From: Chloroflexota bacterium
GTDB lineage: Bacteria; Chloroflexota; Dehalococcoidia; Lucifugimonadales; UBA3495
DNA length: 64,000 bases
Direction: 5' to 3'
NCBI GenBank assembly: GCA_028873965.1
Contig: JAPPMU010000062.1
Coordinates: 124,001 to 188,000 of the forward strand
Position numbers and translations under genes: made by a program. Each line of letters opens with the position of its first letter. Position 1 is the first letter of the stretch. The notes beneath the pieces are model-generated. The model was given only the letters and a program-made list of their open reading frames with translations, searched no databases and was not told the DNA's origin. Below are positions 15,787-24,659 of this stretch, piece by piece.

Positions 15787-16806
15787 TCAGCCGGCCAGTG
15801 CGGCCAGCTCGGTGTTCGCGTCGAATCGGTAACGGGTCCAGTGGTCCTCGGAGAGCCGGTGCAGCGCGGCGCGCCACGCTTCACGGGCGGCCTCCCGGTC
15901 GGCCATCTGGTCGTTTCGGATGGTAATCAGGCGCAGGCATTCGCGCAAGTCCGATGCAAACTCGGCGACGGACTCGTACCCGCGCTGTCGGATTTTTCCC
16001 AGGCATGCGGCCGTAACGTCCCGCAGAGCATCGTCAGCCGACGCGAACGCGCCGGACAGGCTGTCACATTCGTCCTCTATGGAAATGACCGGCCGCTGGT
16101 TATAGGGGTCGAAGTGCCCGGCGGCATCCAACGGCGGCAGTTCCGGCGCGAGGTAGAACTTCACCATCTCGATGTAGAAATCGTGGACGTCCTGGGGGCC
16201 GCGATTGCCCTGGCTGCGCTCGACTCCGTGTCCAACCAGCGCGCTGGCGTCAACCAGTGAGATCCGGCCGGTACCCGGGGAATAGAAAACGTTGTGCGGG
16301 CCCAGATCGAGCAGCGCGTAGCCGGCGTTGGCGTAGATTTCCTGCGCCTCCAGAAGTTGCTCCTGGATCGGCCAATCGTGAACCCCGGCGGGAAGCGCCA
16401 GTGGATGCAGCGCGAACAGGTTCTGCCCCAGGCCGATGGGCACCCGCAGGATGCGACTCCTGGGATCTCCCACCAGCGGGATCCCACCGGCGCGTTCCTC
16501 AACCCGCACCGAGTAGGGCTGGCCCAAATCCTCGCCGAAATACTCGTCGTGGAGGGCGACCTCGGTAGCGCCGATTACTCGCGGTACAACTTGGCAATAT
16601 TGCCCGGCTCTTTCGTAAGCTTCCAACGCCCGGGCGGTGCGTTCCTCGGTGGGGCCGTGCATCTGGCGGCTCACGGTTTGCGGTGTCGGCCGCTTCAGCA
16701 CCACCGGTTCCCCGGTCTCCCGGTCCACCGCGGCGCGCACGTCGTAATCGGCGCCGCTTCCCAGCGGGCCGACGAGTTCGAAACGATCCAGAGTAACGGT
16801 TTCCAT
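15787..16806 (-). CDS. Protein-kinase-like fold protein
   Basis: A 339-aa protein with a diverged kinase fold. A glycine-rich loop GPLGSGADYDV and a beta-3 lysine (about Lys38, in VVLKRP) come first. The catalytic loop reads ALLDLGPHN, with Asp and Asn kept (about 167 and 172) but no HRD and no Lys after it. The DFG position is VDAS (Asp about 186). The key acids remain, so phosphotransfer is possible, but the loop differs from classical Ser/Thr kinases. ATG 16806 is used; TTG at 16812 is an alternative. It lies between prmA and a PP2C gene. Confidence 0.65.
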   Translation of the reverse strand: METVTLDRFELVGPLGSGADYDVRAAVDRETGEPVVLKRPTPQTVSRQMHGPTEERTARALEAYERAGQYCQVVPRVIGATEVALHDEYFGEDLGQPYSVRVEERAGGIPLVGDPRSRILRVPIGLGQNLFALHPLALPAGVHDWPIQEQLLEAQEIYANAGYALLDLGPHNVFYSPGTGRISLVDASALVGHGVERSQGNRGPQDVHDFYIEMVKFYLAPELPPLDAAGHFDPYNQRPVISIEDECDSLSGAFASADDALRDVTAACLGKIRQRGYESVAEFASDLRECLRLITIRNDQMADREAAREAWRAALHRLSEDHWTRYRFDANTELAALAG

Positions 16807-16822
16807 GGGCAACGCTTTGGTA

Positions 16823-17683
16823 CTACTTGTGCCGGCTCAGGATGGTGATCCAGTCTTCCTTCTGCCTTATCTCGCTGATGACCAACCCGGCGTCCTTGAT
16901 CGCCGCAGCAGCTTCGTCGTGCTGGTCCACAATAATGCCGGACGCGATAAATACCCCGTTGTCGGCCAGTAGCTCAGGGATTGCCGGAGAGACCAGGCGG
17001 ATGCCGCGGGCGCTGATATTAGCCACGGCGATGTCGTACTGTACCCCGCGGGTGGCGGCCCCGGGGATGCTGCCGGACTGAGCGTTGACCCGGTCAGCGA
17101 TGCCGGTTCGGCGGAAGTTGCGCTGGGCGGCGCGAACCGCATGACCGTCGATGTCCACCGCGGTCACGTGGCCGGCGCCGAGCTTCACAGCGGCAATGGT
17201 CAGGATGCCTGAGCCAGTTCCCACGTCAAGGACGGCGCTGCCGGGTCGGACCGTTTCCTCCAGGGCTTCCAGGCAGGAATTGGTTGTGGGGTGATAACCG
17301 GTACCAAAAGCCAGTCCGGGATCGAGTTCCACCAGGACGTCGCCGGGCTGGGCTTCGTAGTCGATCCAGGAAGGCTTGATCACCAGGTTTTCCCCGACAC
17401 GCAGCAGTGTGAAGTATTGTTTCCAGTTGTCGCGCCAGTCTTCGTCGTCGTCCAGGGGTCGGATCTGCAACTCGCCCAGGTCGGCGACGCTGGACGCCAG
17501 CTTGATGCCCACTTCGATGTGCGCCAGACGCTGACGGGACAGGCTGGGCAGGTAGGAACGCAGCACCGCGTGTTCACCGGGTTTGGTTTCAACGCTCAAC
17601 CCGTATCCGTACCGCTCAAAGAGGTACGACACGGGTTCCACATATTCGAATGGAACGTTGATGCTCAGTTCGTGCCAGGACAT
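16823..17683 (-). CDS. prmA: Ribosomal protein L11 methyltransferase
   Basis: A 286-aa protein of PrmA type. It has the N-terminal L11-recognition domain (MSWHELSINVP...), the DPGLAFGTGYHPTT motif, the SAM-binding DVGTGSGILTIAA, the acidic VDIDGHAV loop, and VANISARGI in place of the usual VANILA. It trimethylates ribosomal protein L11 in other bacteria. It follows dnaJ by 62 bp, a common bacterial gene pair. Confidence 0.93.
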   Translation of the reverse strand: MSWHELSINVPFEYVEPVSYLFERYGYGLSVETKPGEHAVLRSYLPSLSRQRLAHIEVGIKLASSVADLGELQIRPLDDDEDWRDNWKQYFTLLRVGENLVIKPSWIDYEAQPGDVLVELDPGLAFGTGYHPTTNSCLEALEETVRPGSAVLDVGTGSGILTIAAVKLGAGHVTAVDIDGHAVRAAQRNFRRTGIADRVNAQSGSIPGAATRGVQYDIAVANISARGIRLVSPAIPELLADNGVFIASGIIVDQHDEAAAAIKDAGLVISEIRQKEDWITILSRHK

Positions 17684-17745
17684 CGCACCATCAGGGTAAC
17701 ATGGGGAAGCGCAACGTTGAGCCGCCAGACGCTGACTGAGCTCGA

Positions 17746-19005
17746 CTATTCGCCGCTCGAGGTCAGGGTGTCCTTGATGCGGTCGAACAGGCCGCGCTGC
17801 TTGTCATCTGATTGTTGTTCCGGCGCCTCTGCGCCGGCGTCAACGGGAGATTCTTCTGGTTCGGCCGCGTCGCTCTTGTTCGACTTGGGGCTGCTGCTCC
17901 GCTTTTTGCGCTGTGGAGCAGGAGGCCTTTTGCCGTTGTTGGCCAGGGAATAGGCCAGGTCTTCCACCAGTTTGCGCTGGTACTTGTTCAACTTGGACGG
18001 GATGTCCACGTCCACCAGGACGCGGATGTCTCCCCGGCGGTCCGTGGGCCGGCCGTCGCGCCGGATGCGGGGGACGCCACGAGAGCGGACGCGGAACTCG
18101 CTGCCGGCCTGGGTTCCCGGAGGTATGTCGAGGTCTACGTCGTCGCCTTCCAGGGTGGGAATCGGCTTGGTCATGCCCAGGGCGGCTTCGGCCATGTTGA
18201 GCGACGTCCGGTACAGCAGATCGGACTCATCGCGCACGAAAAGCGGATGCTCCCTTACGCGAACCTGCACGTACAGGTTCCCCGGCGGTCCGCCGTTGGC
18301 GCCGGCGTCGCCCTCGCCGGTGATGCGAACCTGCATGCCGTTGTCCACGCCGGCGGGGATGGTCACCGTGCGGGTCCGACGCCTCCGTTCGAATCCCCGG
18401 GCGCGGCAGTTGGTGCAAGGGGTTTCGATGGACCGGCCGTTGCCGTTGCAGCTGGAACAGGGAGTGGTCACCGCAAACTGACCGAACACGCTGCGCTGGG
18501 CGCGACGCACCTGGCCGCTGCCGTTGCAGGTGTGGCAGGTATTGATTGCGGTCCCGGGTTCGTTGCCGGCTCCGGAACAATGGCGGCAAGGCTCCACCCG
18601 ATTGATCTCGATGTCCTTGTCGCAGCCGAACACAGCCTCTTCGAAGGTCAGGTTGACTCGCTGGCTGATGTCCTCCCCGCTGCGCGGTTGATTGGCGGTA
18701 CGTCCGCCACCTCCGAAAAAGGTGTCGAAAATGTCGCCGAATCCGCCAAACGGGTCGAATCCGTCAAACCCGCGTTCACTGCCGCCGTTTACGCCGGCAT
18801 GGCCGAAACGGTCGTAACGGGTGCGCTTTTCCTGGTCGCTGAGGACCTGGTAAGCCTCGTTGATTTCCTTGAACTTGTCCTCAGCGCCGGGGGTCTTGTT
18901 CCGGTCGGGATGGAATTCCATCGCCTTCCTGCGGAAGGCCCGACGGATCTCCTCATCGTTGGCGCCCCGGTCGACGCCGAGGGTCTCGTAATAATCTACG
19001 GGCAT
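17746..19005 (-). CDS. dnaJ: Chaperone protein DnaJ
   Basis: A 419-aa type I DnaJ. Domain order is J domain (residues ~4-68, with the HPD tripeptide in FHPDRNK), Gly/Phe-rich region (~72-115), four CxxCxGxG zinc repeats (CRHCSGAG, CHTCNGSG, CSSCNGNG, CTNCRARG; the last is imperfect), and substrate-binding C-terminal domains. A ~60-residue charged tail ends RGLFDRIKDTLTSSGE, which is unusual. It stimulates DnaK. No dnaK or grpE is in the window. A promoter lies at 19035-19064. Confidence 0.95.
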   Translation of the reverse strand: MPVDYYETLGVDRGANDEEIRRAFRRKAMEFHPDRNKTPGAEDKFKEINEAYQVLSDQEKRTRYDRFGHAGVNGGSERGFDGFDPFGGFGDIFDTFFGGGGRTANQPRSGEDISQRVNLTFEEAVFGCDKDIEINRVEPCRHCSGAGNEPGTAINTCHTCNGSGQVRRAQRSVFGQFAVTTPCSSCNGNGRSIETPCTNCRARGFERRRRTRTVTIPAGVDNGMQVRITGEGDAGANGGPPGNLYVQVRVREHPLFVRDESDLLYRTSLNMAEAALGMTKPIPTLEGDDVDLDIPPGTQAGSEFRVRSRGVPRIRRDGRPTDRRGDIRVLVDVDIPSKLNKYQRKLVEDLAYSLANNGKRPPAPQRKKRSSSPKSNKSDAAEPEESPVDAGAEAPEQQSDDKQRGLFDRIKDTLTSSGE

Positions 19006-19034
19006 AATATTCTGGCGATTGACAGTTTAAGTCG

Positions 19035-19064
19035 ATTATAGCGGACGCCGCGCTCAATGCTCAA
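19035..19064 (-). promoter_or_regulatory. Sigma70-type promoter of dnaJ-prmA-kinase-PP2C
   Basis: On the minus strand a -10 TATAAT (19035-19040) and a -35 TTGAGC (19059-19064) are separated by 18 bp, 30 bp upstream of the dnaJ start. No CIRCE inverted repeat or heat-shock sigma32-like box was seen. Confidence 0.6.
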
Positions 19065-19137
19065 CACTCGAAGTGCCGACCGAGAACCTTACGAGTCGGC
19101 GAACGAGGTTCCGCATCCCCGAACCGGACCAGCGATT

Positions 19138-19512
19138 TCACGACAACGACCGACCTACCAATACGCCGGCGTAGGCGGCCGCCAGTCCGACGGCCAGGTT
19201 GGCCGCGATGGATATGCCAGCACGACCTAATTCTCCGCTGGATACGAGCCGCACACTATCGTAGGCCAGCGTGGAAAAGGTGGTGAAGCCGCCCAACAAC
19301 CCGACGGTCAGCATGGCGCGCAGTTCCAGCGGCCACTCGGATCGAGTGATGAAAATGGTGGCCAGCACGCCCAGGGCGAAAGACCCGATAACGTTGACGG
19401 CGAAAGTCCCGACCACCGTGTCCGCGCCCAGGAACTGGGCCGCCAGCCGACCCGCGCCGTAACGCAGCACGGAACCCGCGGCGCCGCCCACCGCCACCAG
19501 CAACCAGACCAC
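19138..19512 (-). CDS. crcB: Fluoride ion channel CrcB/FluC
   Basis: A 124-aa four-span membrane protein. Family segments are GGAAGSVLRYGAGRL near the start, GTFAVNVIGSFALGVL, and GLLGGFTTFSTLAYDSV (the TTFST pore motif). The start is a GTG at 19512, directly after the stop of the upstream dehydratase gene; this gives the normal family length, while a longer frame to 19758 is an overlap artefact. FluC dimers export fluoride. No second crcB copy and no fluoride riboswitch were recognised. Confidence 0.93.
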   Translation of the reverse strand: MVWLLVAVGGAAGSVLRYGAGRLAAQFLGADTVVGTFAVNVIGSFALGVLATIFITRSEWPLELRAMLTVGLLGGFTTFSTLAYDSVRLVSSGELGRAGISIAANLAVGLAAAYAGVLVGRSLS

Positions 19513-19513
19513 G

Positions 19514-20689
19514 CTACGCCCAGGCGCCCCGACGTTCCAGGGTGCGCTCGTCCAGCTCGATACCCCAGCCGGGGCGGTCGGACAGCGTGATCCTGCCGGC
19601 GACGATTTCAGGTCGCACGGTGAAGAGCTCCTCCCAGATCGGGTCGCGGTCCGCCGACGGGAAGGTCTCACAGATCTCTCCCACGGACAGACCCGCCACC
19701 AAGTGACCGTGAACCTGCGGGTCATGATGGGGAGCCAGCCGCACGTTTTCGGCAGCACACAGGCCAGCGATGCGCAGGCACTCGGTCACTCCGCCGTTGC
19801 GGGTGCTGTCGTACTGCATGACGCGCACGCCTCCGCGACGGATCAGGTCGCGGGCATCCCAACGGGTCACGGCGTTTTCGCCGGATGCGATGGGGATCGT
19901 CGTGGACGCAGCCACCTTGCCCAGGCCCTCGACCCGGTCGTACCAGTGGACCGGCTCTTCCAGCCAGCGGATGTTGAGCGGTTCCAGCAGGCGCGCGCCG
20001 CGAATGGCGGTATCGACGTCCCACCCTTCGTTGACGTCAACCATTATGTCAATGCCATCGCCGACCGAACTGCGAACCGCGCTGACCCGTTCGTAATCCT
20101 CGGCCAGGCTCACGTGCCCGATCTTGAGCTTGATGGCTTCGTAGCCCATATCAACGTAGGACTCGCACTCCTGGACCAGGTCAGCGGCGGACTTGCCGTC
20201 CTGGTAGTACCCGCCGGTGACATAGCATGGCGCGGTGTTGGAGTGGCCACCCAGCAACTTGTACACCGGCATGTCGGCGGCCTTGCCCTTGATGTCCCAC
20301 AGGGCGATGTCCACCGCCGCCAACGCGGTGAGGATCTGCGGGCGGCCGAACCCGGACGCGGCCCAGCCGACCTGATGGCACAGCCCGAACATCTCGTCCC
20401 ACAGCCGTTCGTGGTCCACCGGGTCGCGCCCGAGGAGCATCGGTTTGAGGAGATCGACCACGGCGCGGGAGGCGCCATCAGCGTGGATCACCCCATCGGT
20501 GTCCTGTCGGTAGATCCCGGCAAATCCCTGCCCGGCGCCGTGGGCCTCGCCAATTCCGTAAAATCCGGCATCGGTGTGGACGCGGACGAGGAGCTCACTC
20601 ACCCGTCCGATGGGCCGCAGGGCCGTCCAGTATTCGCGATCAGGCGCGGGCCAGACGAGGGCGATGGCTTCAACGTCGGTGATCTTCAT
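19514..20689 (-). CDS. Enolase-superfamily (mandelate racemase type) sugar-acid dehydratase
   Basis: A 391-aa protein of the mandelate racemase/muconate lactonizing family. It has the KLK base motif (Lys187/Lys189), metal ligands Asp218 (VDVNEGW), Glu244 (LEEPV) and Glu271 (GENA), and His321 in PHHDPQVHGH. These residues suit acid-sugar dehydration. ATG at 20689 is preceded by GAGGAA; the frame upstream to 20938 is a shadow of the next gene. SMP-30 lactonase and 3-HIBADH-like genes in the same strand run fit an aldonate pathway. Confidence 0.9.
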   Translation of the reverse strand: MKITDVEAIALVWPAPDREYWTALRPIGRVSELLVRVHTDAGFYGIGEAHGAGQGFAGIYRQDTDGVIHADGASRAVVDLLKPMLLGRDPVDHERLWDEMFGLCHQVGWAASGFGRPQILTALAAVDIALWDIKGKAADMPVYKLLGGHSNTAPCYVTGGYYQDGKSAADLVQECESYVDMGYEAIKLKIGHVSLAEDYERVSAVRSSVGDGIDIMVDVNEGWDVDTAIRGARLLEPLNIRWLEEPVHWYDRVEGLGKVAASTTIPIASGENAVTRWDARDLIRRGGVRVMQYDSTRNGGVTECLRIAGLCAAENVRLAPHHDPQVHGHLVAGLSVGEICETFPSADRDPIWEELFTVRPEIVAGRITLSDRPGWGIELDERTLERRGAWA

Positions 20690-20708
20690 ATCGAGGTTCC
20701 TCGGGAGC

Positions 20709-21521
20709 TCAGGTTCGCAATCCCTTTTCGCGCAGCAGAAGATCGATCCATTGGCGATCATCTTGCGACAGCCGCCCTTCCGGATCACTGTTGTAGTCTG
20801 CGTAGTTGGAGTAGTAATCCTGTTCGTACATATCGTCAAACAATGCGCCCAGCGGGACCACCGCGTCAGCATCCTCCTCCAGCAGCGGCACCGGAGCGTC
20901 GGGGATCGGCGTTTGCAGGCGGAAAGGATACAGGTCAACTTCCGGGCGCGTCGGCCATCTACTGATCAGGTGTCGATAAGGCGCGTCGCCGTCGTAGCCT
21001 TCCACCGGCATGGGCCGGCCGCGGCGAACGAGGTCGATCTCCACTAGATGCGTTTCGCTGAAAATCACCCGTTGGCGCTTGTCCAGGTACTGGCTGCGCC
21101 CGTGTCCGCTCGTGAGCTTGTTGCTGGGGGACAGCAACTCCACGATGGTCACCGGGTCTTCCTGGCTGCGTTCGCCGATGGTGATGAACATCTCCCGGGG
21201 CGTTTCGTCATCCAGGGGAAGCCTGGCGGTTACCCGTCCCTCCGTCTGATAGGCGGCGACAGCACGCTCGCGCACGCCGCCGCCCCTGATGGCAAGATCG
21301 GGTTCGGCGTACCGTGCTGGAGCGTCCCGCGAGGGATCGTTGCCGACGGGCACTCGCTCGTCCATGATGACCGTGTACCGGAACGGCAGATTGCGTCGGA
21401 GGAACCGGTGCATCTCAGTGATAATCTTGTTGTGAACCTCCGGCCAGAGCCGCTGGGATTCCAGGTACGGGTTCATGCCCGGAAACGGGTTGGCGAAGGG
21501 GTTTTCCATTTGAGCGGCCAT
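20709..21521 (-). CDS. DUF4058 family protein
   Basis: A 270-aa protein with the DUF4058 opening NPFPGMNPYLESQRLWPEVH, then EPDLAI, the VTIVELLSPSNK strand (candidate PD-(D/E)XK-like Asp/Glu/Lys set) and SQYLDKRQRV. The C-terminal third is acidic. The family is common in Cyanobacteria, Planctomycetota and Chloroflexota and has no known function. It lies in a catabolic gene run, 19 bp ahead of the dehydratase gene, but probably has no part in that pathway. Confidence 0.85.
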   Translation of the reverse strand: MAAQMENPFANPFPGMNPYLESQRLWPEVHNKIITEMHRFLRRNLPFRYTVIMDERVPVGNDPSRDAPARYAEPDLAIRGGGVRERAVAAYQTEGRVTARLPLDDETPREMFITIGERSQEDPVTIVELLSPSNKLTSGHGRSQYLDKRQRVIFSETHLVEIDLVRRGRPMPVEGYDGDAPYRHLISRWPTRPEVDLYPFRLQTPIPDAPVPLLEEDADAVVPLGALFDDMYEQDYYSNYADYNSDPEGRLSQDDRQWIDLLLREKGLRT

Positions 21522-21539
21522 CGGCTAGGCATCCGACGC

Positions 21540-22667
21540 TCAGAACCGTCCCAACCGGAACAGCCCGATGTCGTGCTCGGTCTGGCCGTGCTCCGCCAGG
21601 TCCGCCATGATCTCGCCCACCACGCTGGAGAACTTGAAACCGTGGCCGGAGAACCCGGCGGCCACGGATACCTGCGGGTGCTCGGGCAGCGTGTCGATGA
21701 TGAAATGCTCGTCGGGCGTGTTGGTGAACATGCAGGTCTTCAAGGCCAGGGTCGGGCCGGCCGCTTCCGGGAAGTAACGCTCGGTGAAACCCCGCAGTGC
21801 TGCTTCGTCCCGGGCGTTGGGTTCGCGGTCCATGGTGTCCGGGTCAACCTGTTCGCGGAAGTGGTTGAACATCCCCAGCTTGAAGCCGGGGATGCCGTAA
21901 GACGGGAACCCGTAGAAACGGCCCTCCTCGACCTCCATGCCGAAGCACGGGAAATTCTCCGGGCGGAAAAGCTCCGGGCGATAGGGCGCGAACCATCCCA
22001 GCACCTGCCGCTCAGGGACGGCGTGGGCGGCGACTTCAGGCGCTACCTTGCCCGCCCAGGCGCCGGCGGTGACCACCAGGCGGCGGGCTGAGTAGGTATC
22101 CTTGTCAGTGGTGACGACGACTCCCCCGCCGGCGGTGGGTTCCCATCCGACCACAGCCTCGCGTCCGTGTACCTCCGCACCGATTTCGAGCGCCGCTGAT
22201 ACGTGCCCGACGATGCAGCGCTCAGACAACACGAACCCGCCCTGCTGCTCGTAAAGCATTTCCGCTTCTTCGGGGAGTTGGTAGCCGGGCCACTCCTGGT
22301 TCACCTCGGGTCCACTCAGGATACGGTAGGGGAGGTGATGCTGCGTCACCGTTTCCAGCGAACCTTCCAGCAGTTGGTTCGCGCCGACGCCTCCGCGGAC
22401 GCATCCGGTGGTGACCAGCAGCTTTTCGCCGGCCACGTTCTCCAGCTGGTGCCAGAGTTCGTACGCGCGGTAGAGCAGCGGAACGTAGGATGGGTCTTCA
22501 TGATAGGCGAGGCGAATCATGCGGCTGACGCCGTGGGAAGAGCCCATCTCGTTGGGTATGTCGTACTGCTCCAGCCCCAGCACCTTCCAGCCGCGCCGGG
22601 CCAGGTGATAGACGGCGGCGCTCCCCATGCCGCCGACTCCGATAACGATGGCGTCGAATTCTCGCAT
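21540..22667 (-). CDS. FAD-dependent amine oxidase, sarcosine oxidase/MTOX type
   Basis: A 375-aa monomeric-sarcosine-oxidase-like protein. The dinucleotide motif is VIGVGGMGSAAVYHLARRG, followed by SSHGVSRMIRLAYHEDP, which lines the FAD site. The covalent FAD cysteine of the family is likely the Cys in LKTCMFTNTPDEHF. The closing FSGHGFKFSSVVGE is typical. Such enzymes demethylate N-methyl amino acids and make hydrogen peroxide. The exact substrate is unknown. A start at 22667 follows AGGAAAACC. Confidence 0.9.
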   Translation of the reverse strand: MREFDAIVIGVGGMGSAAVYHLARRGWKVLGLEQYDIPNEMGSSHGVSRMIRLAYHEDPSYVPLLYRAYELWHQLENVAGEKLLVTTGCVRGGVGANQLLEGSLETVTQHHLPYRILSGPEVNQEWPGYQLPEEAEMLYEQQGGFVLSERCIVGHVSAALEIGAEVHGREAVVGWEPTAGGGVVVTTDKDTYSARRLVVTAGAWAGKVAPEVAAHAVPERQVLGWFAPYRPELFRPENFPCFGMEVEEGRFYGFPSYGIPGFKLGMFNHFREQVDPDTMDREPNARDEAALRGFTERYFPEAAGPTLALKTCMFTNTPDEHFIIDTLPEHPQVSVAAGFSGHGFKFSSVVGEIMADLAEHGQTEHDIGLFRLGRF

Positions 22668-22690
22668 TGGTTTTCCTGCCTGGTTTCTGG

Positions 22691-22710
22691 ATTGCCGCTT
22701 TCGCGGGAAT
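22691..22710. repeat. Dispersed palindromic repeat, copy 2 (diverged)
   Basis: ATTGCCGCTTTCGCGGGAAT followed by GACGAG. It is a decayed version of the hairpin at 357-376 and lies in the short gap between the sarcosine-oxidase-like and SMP-30 genes. Confidence 0.6.
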
Positions 22711-22730
22711 GACGAGATGGTGGGCGGGTC

Positions 22731-23648
22731 CTACGCGCGGGGGAGAGGGTTGCCCGGCGTGGTCATGCGCAGGCTGTACACCGAGGTGCGGGCGGTGAAA
22801 AGCATAGTTTTGAAGTCCGGGCCGCCGAAGGCGCAGTTGGCCGGTATCTCCGGCACGCGGATGATGCCCAGATGCTCGCCAGCCGGTGAGAAGACCCACA
22901 CGCCGCCGGAGCCGGTGCAGTACACCCGGCCTTCTGCGTCCACCTTCATGCCGTCGGGCACGCCGTCCTCGGCCGAGGCCATGCTGCCGAAAACGCGGCT
23001 GTTGCTCAGCGAGCCGTCAGGCGCCACGTCATAGGCCTGGATGAACTGGTTCTGCTTGACCTCGCCGTCCCAGTACTGGTCGGGCCGTTCGCCCAGTTTG
23101 CGCGTGTTGGACGCATACAGCACCGTCTCGTCGGGGGAGAATGCGATGCCGTTGGGGAAGTCGATGTCGTGGGCGGACAGGTCCACCGTGCCGTCCGGGG
23201 CGATGCGGTGGATGGTACCGGGCCATTCGATCTCCTGCTCCTCCTCCGGGACGCGGCCGCTGGGATTGGTGAAGTAGATGCTGCCATCACTGCGACAAAC
23301 GATGTCGTTGGGCCGATGGAACCGTTTGCCGTCCCACCGGTCCGCCACCACGTTGATGGTGCCGTCGGATTCCATGCGGGCGATGCGGCGGTTGTCGCCC
23401 TCGCACATGAGCAGGCGGCCCTGCAGGTCCAGGGTCATGCCGTTGGTGCCGCCGCTGGGCTCGCGAATGATCTCGGGCGTCCCGCCGGCGGGAGACATGC
23501 GGTGGATTACGGGCGGCTCGCGCCTCAAGTCCACGAACAGCCAGTAGCCGTCGGGGTGCCACAGCGGGCCCTCGGTGAACGCGAAATCGGTGGCAAGCTG
23601 CTGAGCTTCCTGGTTGGGTTCAACGATGCCAGGCAGGTATTCGGGCAT
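22731..23648 (-). CDS. SMP-30/gluconolactonase family protein
   Basis: A 305-aa six-bladed propeller of the SMP-30/gluconolaconase/LRE family. Metal ligands expected for the family are Glu26 (FTEGPLW), Asn114 (RPNDIV), Asn166 (FPNGIAFS) and Asp232 (GVPDGMKVD). It should hydrolyse a sugar lactone. ATG 23648 has GAGGAGG six bases upstream; a frame to 23834 is rejected. It sits with a dehydratase and a 3-HIBADH-type reductase in a same-strand run. Confidence 0.92.
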   Translation of the reverse strand: MPEYLPGIVEPNQEAQQLATDFAFTEGPLWHPDGYWLFVDLRREPPVIHRMSPAGGTPEIIREPSGGTNGMTLDLQGRLLMCEGDNRRIARMESDGTINVVADRWDGKRFHRPNDIVCRSDGSIYFTNPSGRVPEEEQEIEWPGTIHRIAPDGTVDLSAHDIDFPNGIAFSPDETVLYASNTRKLGERPDQYWDGEVKQNQFIQAYDVAPDGSLSNSRVFGSMASAEDGVPDGMKVDAEGRVYCTGSGGVWVFSPAGEHLGIIRVPEIPANCAFGGPDFKTMLFTARTSVYSLRMTTPGNPLPRA

Positions 23649-23686
23649 GATGCGCCTCCTCGGCGTGAGTGTGCGGGAACGGGAGA

Positions 23687-24601
23687 CTACGATGGCAGGT
23701 GCGCCAGATACTGTTCGGCGAAGTCCATGCCGACGAGATCGCTGAAAGCCGTCATCAGCCGCTCGGTTACGGGTCCCGGGACGCTGCCGTCGCCAACGGT
23801 CGCGCCGTTGACCGCCGACACCGGGCAGATGCACAGGCTGGTGGAGGTCAGGAACGCCTCATCGGCGGTGTAGGCGTCATACAGGTCGATGTCGCACTCG
23901 GCGGTGGGGAAGCCCAAACCGTCGGCCAGCTCCAGGGTCTGGTTGCGGGTGACGCCCTCCAGCACGTACTGCGACTTGGGCGTCATCACCGCGCCATCTT
24001 TGACCAGGAAGACGTTGCTGCCGCGCCCCTCGGTGAGATTGCCGAATTCGTCCAGCAGGATGGCCCAGGCGTCAGGGTCTTCCCCGTGCACCTCCAGCTC
24101 GCCCATGATGAGGTTGAGGTAGTTGTGGGTCTTGGCGCGCGGGCTGAGGAACCGGGGAGGGATACGCGCCACCGACGGCGTGCTGATGCGAGCGCCGTCC
24201 CGGTACAATGGTGCGCGGGCGGCGAAGGGGATGGCATGGCTCTCGATGATGATGGTGGGCCGGGGGCCACCGGAACGATTGGGGCCTTCCACGCCGCGAC
24301 TGATGCGCTGCATGACCCACATGTCCTGGCCCGGAGGCAGCAAGGGGTGGTTGTGGGCGACGACCGCCTCTGTGGCTTCGGTCATCTCCTCCTTGCTCAT
24401 GCCCACATCGATGCGGAGGTAGCGGAGAGAGTTGTACAGGCGGTCGATGTGGCGGTCCAGCCGGAAGGTCTGGCCGCCGAAAGTCCGCGTTGCGTCGAAC
24501 ACGGCGTCGCCGTACAGGAACCCCCGGTCGTATATGGAGAGGCCAACCTGACTCCCCGGCATCATCTCCCCGTTGAAATAGACGATCATCTCATCTGCCA
24601 T
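23687..24601 (-). CDS. Class IV PLP aminotransferase (BCAT/D-amino-acid transaminase family)
   Basis: A 304-aa fold-type IV enzyme. The PLP lysine is Lys157 in SPRAKTHNYLN. Other family segments are the RGFLYGDAVFD start, LTEGRGSNVFLV, and the ASTSLCICPVSAV-like STSLCICPVSAVNG stretch. Branched-chain, D-alanine and R-amine transaminases share these motifs, so the amino donor is uncertain. GGGAGA lies 8 nt upstream of ATG 24601. Confidence 0.9.
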   Translation of the reverse strand: MADEMIVYFNGEMMPGSQVGLSIYDRGFLYGDAVFDATRTFGGQTFRLDRHIDRLYNSLRYLRIDVGMSKEEMTEATEAVVAHNHPLLPPGQDMWVMQRISRGVEGPNRSGGPRPTIIIESHAIPFAARAPLYRDGARISTPSVARIPPRFLSPRAKTHNYLNLIMGELEVHGEDPDAWAILLDEFGNLTEGRGSNVFLVKDGAVMTPKSQYVLEGVTRNQTLELADGLGFPTAECDIDLYDAYTADEAFLTSTSLCICPVSAVNGATVGDGSVPGPVTERLMTAFSDLVGMDFAEQYLAHLPS

Positions 24602-24659
24602 TGCTCAAATCTCCCAAACTAATCCTGTTTATCCGGTTCATCCTGTGCATCCCGGCAAA

